Source of the DNA: CAYUET01 sp964443875
Lineage (GTDB): Bacteria > Auribacterota > JAFGBW01
Assembly: GCA_964443875.1 (NCBI GenBank)
Contig: CAYUET010000040.1
Span: forward strand, 1 to 20,430
Direction of reading: 5' to 3'
Length of the DNA: 20,430 bases
Shown here piece after piece: positions 16,023 to 20,430 of this stretch (positions within the stretch are counted from its first letter, which is position 1; every line of letters starts with the position of its first letter). A model generated the notes under the pieces. The model saw only the letters and a list, made by a program, of their open reading frames with translations, was not told where the DNA came from and did no database searches. A program made the position numbers and the translations under genes.

Positions 16023-17570
16023 TTAGTATATTTTGGCCCGCCAATGGAGAGATCGCATAGTTGGTCTATTGCGGAAGACTGGAAATCTTCTGGGCCTAAA
16101 GCCCACCAGGGTTCGAATCCCTGTCTCTCCGCTCAAAGAAACACTCGCCGCAGCGCCGAAAGGCAGTTGCGGCGTTTTTTTTGAGTCCGAAAAAGGCGAA
16201 TTCAGCCCCGAAAATCCTGCAAAACTTTCCGGCCTTGCGGCCGGTGTATGCAAATCGCACATATCTAAATCCCAAAGAGTTATAGAAATCTGCTCTTTAG
16301 AATAGAGAATAGTTTTTATAAATTTTTTTGCCCAAAGATTCTTCTCAATCCCCTTCTTCTCTTTTAGCCCTTGAACAAAGATTTTCAGGGTTTGCCCGAT
16401 CCCGGCGGGGGTAATTTTTTCATGATTTTCCGAGGGTTCGAAACCCGTACAGAGGGGTGACACCCCGAAAAACGGGGGGTTTTTCGAACCCTCGGCGTGT
16501 TTCAATTTGAAGACTAAATTTTCCAGGTATTGATCATCTAACGATATTCGTTCCAAATTGTTATGAACGAACTGATCCATCCGTTCAGCACTGACTTGTT
16601 TTGTTGAACAAGATTCCCATCCTTTTTTATATGTACTTGTACAACGGTAATAATAATAGGTTGTCTTCTTCCTCTGTTTTCTTTTTACCGAATGCGTGAG
16701 AGTCATTGACGAGCCGCATTCGGCGCATTGAATAAGCCCTCCGAGGTAACAGACTCTATTATGTTTAATTTGTAATGTTCTATGTGGATTTACAGTCTGA
16801 GCTAAATTAAAAAGTTCTTCGGAAATTAAAGGCTCATGGACTCCTTTATAAGTTTTGCCTCTAAACGGTACTAGTCCGGTATACACAGGATTTTTAAGAA
16901 CATGACATATACGGCTCTTATCAATTGGATTTCCTTCTTTATTAAAAAGATTATTCTTTTTCAACCCTCTCACAATATCCGAAAGAGAAATTTTGCTGAC
17001 ATAAGTTTCAAAAATATACTTAACCGCCTTTGATTCCTGTTCATCAATAACAAGTCTTTTATTTTCCTTTCTATACCCCAATGGAACATTCCCGCCATGA
17101 GAGAAGCCTTTTTGCGCCCTCTCCAAAAGCTTATCCCGCACACGTTCGCCGGTCAGCTCCCTCTCAAATTGCGCGAAAGTCAGCATGATGTTTCTCAACA
17201 AGCGCCCCGATGGTGTGGACGTGTCAAAACGTTCAGTCACAGAAATGAAAGAAATTTCATATTTTTCAAAATATTCAATGATCTGATAAAAATCTTTTGG
17301 GCTTCTGGTTAAACGGTCAATCTTATAGGCAATCACAAGGTTTATTTTATTATGCTTAATATCGTTAAACATTCCTTGTAATGCCGGCCGATCCATGTTT
17401 GCACCGGTAAAACCGGGATCAGAGTAAACTTTATAAACCTCCATATCTTCCTGGCTGCTGATGTAAGCACGGATTTTACTTTCCTGCGCCTCGCAAGAGT
17501 TGAATTCAACTTCAGCCTGACCATCGGTAGAAACGCGGGTATAGATGGCGCAATTTAAAATTGTTTTCAT
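16023..17570 (-). CDS. Large serine recombinase of the island
   Basis: The N-terminal resolvase domain has catalytic Ser14 in YTRVSTDGQ, the AYKIDRLTRS motif (81-90) and the GRLLRNIMLTFAQFERELTGERVRDK block (122-147). The recombinase domain (about 160-260) and a zinc ribbon with Cys282, Cys285, Cys310 and Cys321 follow, then a coiled stretch. This is the large-serine-integrase layout, which catalyses one-step integration and excision. The native end is uncertain: codons 359-380 are a perfect palindrome insertion (16430-16495), codons 423-480 lie in the 172-bp inverted repeat, and codons 481-508 are antisense to tRNA-Ser. The true ancestral protein probably ended before the tRNA. An AAGGA Shine-Dalgarno sequence supports the ATG at 17570, and the promoter overlaps the palindrome at 17614-17631. 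Confidence 0.9.
   Translation of the reverse strand: MKTILNCAIYTRVSTDGQAEVEFNSCEAQESKIRAYISSQEDMEVYKVYSDPGFTGANMDRPALQGMFNDIKHNKINLVIAYKIDRLTRSPKDFYQIIEYFEKYEISFISVTERFDTSTPSGRLLRNIMLTFAQFERELTGERVRDKLLERAQKGFSHGGNVPLGYRKENKRLVIDEQESKAVKYIFETYVSKISLSDIVRGLKKNNLFNKEGNPIDKSRICHVLKNPVYTGLVPFRGKTYKGVHEPLISEELFNLAQTVNPHRTLQIKHNRVCYLGGLIQCAECGSSMTLTHSVKRKQRKKTTYYYYRCTSTYKKGWESCSTKQVSAERMDQFVHNNLERISLDDQYLENLVFKLKHAEGSKNPPFFGVSPLCTGFEPSENHEKITPAGIGQTLKIFVQGLKEKKGIEKNLWAKKFIKTILYSKEQISITLWDLDMCDLHTPAARPESFAGFSGLNSPFSDSKKTPQLPFGAAASVSLSGETGIRTLVGFRPRRFPVFRNRPTMRSLHWRAKIY
16046..16131 (+). tRNA. tRNA-Ser (anticodon GGA)
   Basis: The acceptor arms GGAGAGA (16046-16052) and TCTCTCC (16124-16130) pair fully, with discriminator G at 16131. 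The anticodon stem GAAGA/TCTTC encloses CTGGAAA, giving anticodon GGA. A long class II variable arm (TGGGC-ctaaa-GCCCA) and the T-arm CAGGG-TTCGAAT-CCCTG complete a serine tRNA. The CCA end is not encoded. The gene is the target of the mobile island: the 172-bp repeat begins at its last bases, and the recombinase frame runs antisense through it. Confidence 0.97.
16128..16299 (+). repeat. Left copy of the 172-bp inverted repeat
   Basis: These 172 bases are identical, in reverse complement, to 20210-20381. The repeat begins at TCCGCTC, the last bases of tRNA-Ser, and covers the tRNA terminator and the recombinase codons 425-481. Homology continues less perfectly to 16340 (matching 20079-20116). 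Confidence 0.95.
16146..16182 (+). terminator. Intrinsic terminator of tRNA-Ser
   Basis: CGCCGCA (16146-16152) pairs with TGCGGCG (16168-16174), with an inner GCC-gaaa-GGC hairpin, followed by eight T (16175-16182). It lies 15 bp after the tRNA and inside the recombinase coding frame on the other strand. Confidence 0.9.
16430..16495. repeat. 66-bp palindromic element inside the recombinase gene
   Basis: CCGAGGGTTCGAAA (16430-16443) and TTTCGAACCCTCGG (16482-16495) are perfect 14-bp arms. Inside, CCCGT/ACGGG and GGGG-tgaca-CCCC can pair further. The length is a multiple of three, so the recombinase frame stays open through it (residues about 359-380). Confidence 0.85.
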
Positions 17571-17613
17571 AATAAATTCCTTTCTGTATTGTATCGAAAA
17601 AATAAAGCCAAAT

Positions 17614-17631
17614 TATACAATATATTGTATA
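17614..17631. promoter_or_regulatory. 18-bp palindromic operator between recombinase and XRE gene
   Basis: TATACAATATATTGTATA is a perfect palindrome in the 88-bp gap between the divergent genes. A plus-strand TATAAT (17630-17635, toward the XRE gene) and a minus-strand TATAAT (17612-17617, toward the recombinase) both overlap its edges, and a related TGTATTGTAT lies at 17585-17594. It is a good candidate operator for the XRE protein, controlling itself and the recombinase. Confidence 0.65.
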
Positions 17632-17658
17632 TAATACATTGAATAACTCAAGGTAAAT

Positions 17659-17856
17659 ATGCTGGGAAAAAACATCAAAAAATTCAGAAATAAAATGAAT
17701 TTATCACAAGAGGCGCTTGCTCAAAAAGCTGGTACAACCTGGAGCAGCATCGTTAAAATTGAGACCAGTCCTGACGCTAATCCAACAATTAAAACTCTGG
17801 TAAAAATTGCAGATGCACTGGAAGTCAGTTTGGATGAATTAGTGGGAAGAAAATAG
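17659..17856 (+). CDS. XRE-family HTH regulator, 65 aa
   Basis: This small protein is a lone Cro/CI-type helix-turn-helix domain: IKKFRNKMNLSQEALAQKAGTTWSSIVKIE (about residues 5-34) holds the two HTH helices, and the remainder (TIKTLVKIADALEVSLDELVG) completes the five-helix bundle. It has no effector or sensor part and no toxin partner beside it. An AAGGT Shine-Dalgarno sequence lies 4 nt before the ATG. Its promoter overlaps a perfect palindrome, so it probably represses itself and the divergent recombinase. Its stop lies 10 bp from the stop of the convergent RT gene, so read-through from either would give antisense RNA to the other. Whether it also controls the RT is not shown. Confidence 0.9.
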   Translation: MLGKNIKKFRNKMNLSQEALAQKAGTTWSSIVKIETSPDANPTIKTLVKIADALEVSLDELVGRK

Positions 17857-17866
17857 TGAAATATTT

Positions 17867-19387
17867 TTAATTCGTTTGGGTTGATTTGTCATTTTTATAG
17901 TCACTTTCAATATCAGAGATAATAGTATTTAATATTTTCCAATGATTACTAATTTGACTTTGAATTTTATTGTTTTTCATATTTTGCATTGCTAGTTTTG
18001 CATACGTTATAAAATTACCCCAATCAAATTTAGGTGTCATAATCCACTTATTTGTTAATTTTTTATCACGTGTATAAATTCTTCTCCGTTCTGCACCTAA
18101 ATAAGAAAATTTCTTATATAAACGACGTCTGAAAATAATACCTCTATTTTCTTGTTTTTTAGTCCTAAAACAATAGAACCTCGCTCTTGATAAACAGCGT
18201 TTCATATTTCTGTAAAATTTAGACAGACTAGATGATTTTATAAAAGTATCATGACCATCAAATTCAAAACCTAAATATTCAAACCTTTTATTAAAATTCT
18301 TTAGGCCATTACAGAGGGAGTAGGTAAAAAATCTGTTCTCTTTTTTTTCAAAATGAAAAATTTTTGTTTTGGATGGTTGAATTTCTAATTTAACTTTTTT
18401 TATTTCTCTTTCAAAAAGTTTTTTTATCAGATTTTGATATTTTGAATCACAGACAACAATCATATCATCTGAATAACGACGATATAAACCATGAATTTTT
18501 TTTACTATTGAATTAATTTTAAAATCGAAATCGATCAAATAAAAATTCGCTAAAACTGAACTAATAGGCGAACCCTGAGGGATTCCTTTTTTAGTTTTAA
18601 ATTTGTTGCACTTGACATATCCCTTATTTAAAATTCTTTCTTTAAATTGAGACTTTTCACAAAATGCAATTGCATTCTGATTAAAAAGATATTTTTTTTT
18701 GGCTACAAGTTTCTTTCGCCTAGTTTTGGAATTATTTTCAACCCAAATTTCTTTCTTAAATTCATTAAAAATATCAAGTTCATCACAGTATGAAAAATTG
18801 GTTATGTTTCTAAAAATATTATAATGATCATCTGGCAAAGATTTTGAGTTAAGAATGTTACACCATAATTTCTTTAATAATGCATGATCGAGGTTATCAA
18901 AAAAACTTTTGATATCGAATGTTAATGAAATTAAATGATTATTAGTATTATTTCTTATGTATTCAAACACCTCTTCAGCAAAATCTACATTACAACAATT
19001 GCGTTTATTATTTTTTAATGGTATTTTTCTATAAGCGATTACTGACTCACTCATATTATTGTCTTTCAAATACTTTTCATATCGTTGTGATATAAGTTCA
19101 GCATAATAGGAATATACGTTAGCATCCAGATGCGTTGCATAGAAGATTTCGCGAGTTTTAGGACTAGATGATCTTAATTTTTCTTTAACTCCATTTTCAT
19201 CTATTTTTCGGCGAAATTTACGAACTGTTATTTTTTTGTGGAGTAAAGGGAAAAAGGAATGCTTAGAAATATTTGCAGGATTTTTTACATATTGTGCAAT
19301 CCAATGTTGATCTGAATATTGTATTGGAAGTCCAATATGAGGATATTTTTTTAACTTATACCAATCATTTTTATTATAAATATTCAT
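17867..19387 (-). CDS. Reverse transcriptase, DRT2 (UG2)-like defence type
   Basis: A 506-aa RNA-directed DNA polymerase. RT motifs in order: ITVRKFRRKI and TREIFYATHLDANVYSYYAEL (53-98; motif 1 region), LTFDIKSFFDNLDH (155-168), KKGIPQGSPISSVLANFYL (267-284), the catalytic YRRYSDDMIVV (302-312) with Asp307-Asp308, and LEIQPSKTKIF (334-344), then a basic thumb-like C-terminus (about 366-500). The N-terminal YPHIGLP, YVKNP, HSFFPLLH and the LPDDHY motif (184-189) resemble what I recall of DRT2 anti-phage RTs, in which the enzyme copies an upstream ncRNA. No maturase, HNH or retron-type partner is fused. No Shine-Dalgarno sequence precedes the ATG; a structured RNA ends 14 nt before it. GC is far below the flanking chromosome, a sign of transfer. 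Class assignment is tentative; RT identity is firm. Confidence 0.85.
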   Translation of the reverse strand: MNIYNKNDWYKLKKYPHIGLPIQYSDQHWIAQYVKNPANISKHSFFPLLHKKITVRKFRRKIDENGVKEKLRSSSPKTREIFYATHLDANVYSYYAELISQRYEKYLKDNNMSESVIAYRKIPLKNNKRNCCNVDFAEEVFEYIRNNTNNHLISLTFDIKSFFDNLDHALLKKLWCNILNSKSLPDDHYNIFRNITNFSYCDELDIFNEFKKEIWVENNSKTRRKKLVAKKKYLFNQNAIAFCEKSQFKERILNKGYVKCNKFKTKKGIPQGSPISSVLANFYLIDFDFKINSIVKKIHGLYRRYSDDMIVVCDSKYQNLIKKLFEREIKKVKLEIQPSKTKIFHFEKKENRFFTYSLCNGLKNFNKRFEYLGFEFDGHDTFIKSSSLSKFYRNMKRCLSRARFYCFRTKKQENRGIIFRRRLYKKFSYLGAERRRIYTRDKKLTNKWIMTPKFDWGNFITYAKLAMQNMKNNKIQSQISNHWKILNTIISDIESDYKNDKSTQTN

Positions 19388-19401
19388 ATATAAACTAAAA
19401 A

Positions 19402-19689
19402 ATAATGGGTAGTTGACGCGGGGCTAGTTTTAACTTAACGGAATAGTACATGCTAAAAACAGTATTTTAAAAAATACCGCCCCTTCAAGTCAGAAGTAAT
19501 TATTATGTTACTATCAGTCACAACAATTCACAAAGGAATCGAAGCTATGAAAGCAAACATGCTAATCATTATTACAATTGCAACAGAATCTATAAATTCT
19601 ACTTGCAGATTTGCAATAAAATTACCTTACCGACATATATCTCGATAAGTGGTTAAAAGAAACGTACTATTCAACAAACTACCCATTAT
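19402..19689 (-). ncRNA. Predicted structured ncRNA upstream of the RT
   Basis: Read on the RT strand, 5' ATAATGGGTAGTT (19689-19677) pairs perfectly with AACTACCCATTAT (19414-19402), closing a 288-nt RNA. Inside it a second perfect stem, GAATAGTAC (19672-19664) with GTACTATTC (19449-19441), encloses hairpins: a 10-bp stem with a 2-nt bulge (19653-19642 with 19633-19624), ATTGCAA/TTGCAAT with nested AGAAT/ATTCT (19617-19577), and GTATTTT/AAAATAC (19477-19462). Six T follow the 3' arm. A ncRNA of about this size, directly upstream on the same strand, is what DRT2 systems carry. No long ORF fills the region. A weak promoter is TTGATT (19741-19746), 17 bp, TATCAC (19718-19723). Ends are set by the stem and not by data. 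Confidence 0.6.
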
Positions 19690-19969
19690 CAGACGACTCA
19701 AATAACAGAATTTCAATGTGATATAAAGAAAAATTATTAAAATCAAAAATAGCAGCATGAATTATATTAATAAATATACTTAATAGTCTCACATAGGGCG
19801 CAAGCGGAAATGCGAAGCATTGAAGCAGCCCGACTGGGACTACCATTTTTAATTCCTTAAATTCTTCTGACTTTGTTTTATGAGTCACACGAAGGGCGAA
19901 GCGGATACTGAGCTTGCCGAAGTAGAAGCCGACCGGCTGTGACGATTGCCTTTATTCTTAAGGGGGAGA
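19690..19969. other. Repeat-like non-coding stretch right of the RT RNA
   Basis: I see no convincing gene here. It holds a possible promoter for the ncRNA (19718-19746), a small AATGC-gaa-GCATT hairpin near 19809-19821, and a roughly 60-bp segment bounded by GTCACA (19884-19889) and TGTGAC (19938-19943) containing GCGAAGCGG and a CTGAGCTTGCCGAAG motif. This looks like a palindromic repeat element. A GTG-started 69-codon minus-strand frame (19888-19679) crosses it but has no family or Shine-Dalgarno support. Confidence 0.5.
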
Positions 19970-20013
19970 GGGCAAACCCAGAAATCTTCTTCTGAAAAAT
20001 AATGAACAGTATT

Positions 20014-20052
20014 CCGGTTGATTACATGCGTAATAGGCATGTAGACAACCGG
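20014..20052. repeat. Hairpin element in the recombinase relic
   Basis: CCGGTTGATTACATGC (20014-20029) and GCATGTAGACAACCGG (20037-20052) form 16-nt arms with one mismatch and one G-T wobble around a 7-nt loop. It is absent from the intact left copy, so it was inserted after duplication or marks a second repeat family. Confidence 0.75.
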
Positions 20053-20118
20053 GATTTCATCATGTTCAAGGGCTTAATAATCTTTGGGCAAAAAAATTTA
20101 TAAAAGCATTCTCTATAG

Positions 20119-20208
20119 GAACATTGGAGGAACTCCAAGTTCATTATGTAAGGCGAAAGACATTATTATGTCGAATTTCGATTCCATCGAAATTACGCCT
20201 TACATAAT
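20119..20208. repeat. 93-bp insertion folding as hairpin plus three-way junction
   Basis: GAAC-a-TTGGAG (20119-20129) pairs with CTCCAAGTTC (20133-20142). Then ATTATGTAAGGCG (20143-20155) pairs perfectly with CGCCTTACATAAT (20196-20208), enclosing GACAT-tatt-ATGTC and AATTTCGAT-tcc-ATCGAAATT. The left recombinase has only TC at this point. Confidence 0.85.
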
Positions 20209-20209
20209 T

Positions 20210-20381
20210 TAAAGAGCAGATTTCTATAACTCTTTGGGATTTAGATATGTGCGATTTGCATACACCGGCCGCAAGGCCGGAAAGTTTTGCAGGATTTTCG
20301 GGGCTGAATTCGCCTTTTTCGGACTCAAAAAAAACGCCGCAACTGCCTTTCGGCGCTGCGGCGAGTGTTTCTTTGAGCGGA
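20210..20381 (-). repeat. Right copy of the 172-bp inverted repeat
   Basis: Exact reverse complement of 16128-16299. It retains a full copy of the tRNA terminator hairpin (20327-20363 on the minus strand), although no tRNA body lies beside it: outside 20381 the sequence no longer resembles tRNA-Ser. Confidence 0.95.
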
Positions 20382-20430
20382 CTCCCTGATATTTTTAAGA
20401 ATTTTGAAATATCCTCCAGACATTTCCTAG

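Larger units (their letters stand above)
16131..20381. mobile_element. Recombinase/RT island at tRNA-Ser
   Basis: The segment between the two inverted 172-bp repeats carries a serine recombinase, an XRE regulator, an AT-rich reverse transcriptase with a structured upstream RNA, and a decayed second recombinase end. The tRNA 3' end is one boundary; the right boundary is where identity stops at 20381. Inverted rather than direct end repeats are unusual for a simple integrase insertion, so the exact ends are not certain. Confidence 0.6.
19970..20381 (+). pseudogene. Decayed 3' fragment of a second serine recombinase
   Basis: Pieces of the left recombinase 3' end reappear here on the opposite strand: GGGCAAACCC plus AAATCTT (from 19970), TGTTCAAGGGCT (20063-20074), a 38-bp block with a 1-nt indel (20079-20116), and the perfect 172-bp block (20210-20381). 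Between them lie hairpin insertions (20003-20062 region, 20117-20209) and a deletion, with an in-frame TAA after the GGGCT block. The 5' part of the gene is absent. The last block is still an open frame matching recombinase residues 425-481 and continues open to the window end with different codons. Confidence 0.75.

Noticed and set aside
16007..16034. tRNA-Ser promoter TTGGCA ... TATTTT
   Set aside because: The best -10 match (TATATT) is only 14 bp from TTGGCA and the 16-bp alternative is a poor hexamer; not reported as a feature.
16033..16305. Plus-strand 90-codon ORF over tRNA-Ser
   Set aside because: It reads through a tRNA gene and its terminator; a chance frame.
17659..17856. Antitoxin of a toxin-antitoxin pair
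   Set aside because: The XRE protein has no adjacent small toxin gene; its neighbours are a recombinase and an RT. A repressor role is simpler.
17867..19387. Group II intron maturase/RT
   Set aside because: No maturase X or HNH endonuclease region is visible, and I see no domain V-like RNA around the gene.
17867..19689. A retron (RT plus msr-msd RNA)
   Set aside because: The terminal inverted repeats of the RNA resemble retron a1/a2, but the RT is much longer (506 aa) than typical retron RTs, and its N-terminal motifs look like the DRT2 group. Not fully excluded; an HMM search would decide.
19679..19888. 69-codon minus-strand ORF
   Set aside because: GTG start, no Shine-Dalgarno sequence, crosses repeat-like sequence and ends inside the 5' arm of the predicted RNA; no recognisable family.
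16128..20381. Inverted repeat as a pure assembly artefact
   Set aside because: The two ends differ outside the 172-bp core by point changes, a 1-nt indel, a 93-bp insertion and a deletion, which a chimeric fold-back would not produce. Long reads would settle it.

Overview
The window looks like chromosome of a low-to-moderate GC, probably diderm, bacterium. It encodes many signal-peptide proteins, the AccA subunit of acetyl-CoA carboxylase, a Rho factor, an HU protein, a histidine kinase and a CheR-like protein. I cannot name the phylum. The style (TPR-rich exported proteins, unusual chemosensory-like membrane proteins, many palindromic repeats) fits a poorly characterised lineage, perhaps Riflebacteria-like, but that is only a guess.

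Layout. 1-4302: the end of a coiled-coil protein (+), a 667-aa exported protein of unknown function (-) and an HcaT-like MFS permease (-). 4303-6390: an overlapping, translationally coupled cluster on the minus strand, accA > NAGS-type GNAT > exported TPR protein, behind a near-consensus promoter. 6422-8324: rho and a small exported protein (-). 8291-8643: hupB-like HU gene with its terminator. 8859-9336: a small unknown gene, a perfect hairpin and 46-bp tandem repeats. 9334-15905: a sensory region with a CheR-type methyltransferase/TPR protein that carries a signal-peptide-like N-terminus (-), a divergently transcribed hybrid-less histidine kinase (+), and three tandem, related two- or four-helix membrane proteins with HAMP-like C-terminal halves (-).

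16046-20381 is a mobile island placed at the 3' end of a tRNA-Ser(GGA) gene. It holds a large serine recombinase (-), a small XRE-type regulator (+) whose promoter overlaps an 18-bp perfect palindrome, and an AT-rich 506-aa reverse transcriptase (-). The RT resembles the DRT2 (UG2) anti-phage class. Directly upstream of the RT, 19402-19689 forms a long-range stem-closed, multi-hairpin structure on the RT strand, which is what one expects of the template/cofactor ncRNA of such a system. The island is bounded by a perfect 172-bp INVERTED repeat. This repeat starts inside the tRNA 3' end and includes both the tRNA terminator and the 3' coding end of the recombinase. The right copy is part of a decayed second recombinase interrupted by hairpin-rich insertions.

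The most promising system here is the RT plus structured RNA: a likely DRT2-like defence module from an unusual lineage, carried with its own recombinase and a candidate repressor. Everything about function is inferred from motifs and layout; no database search was possible.
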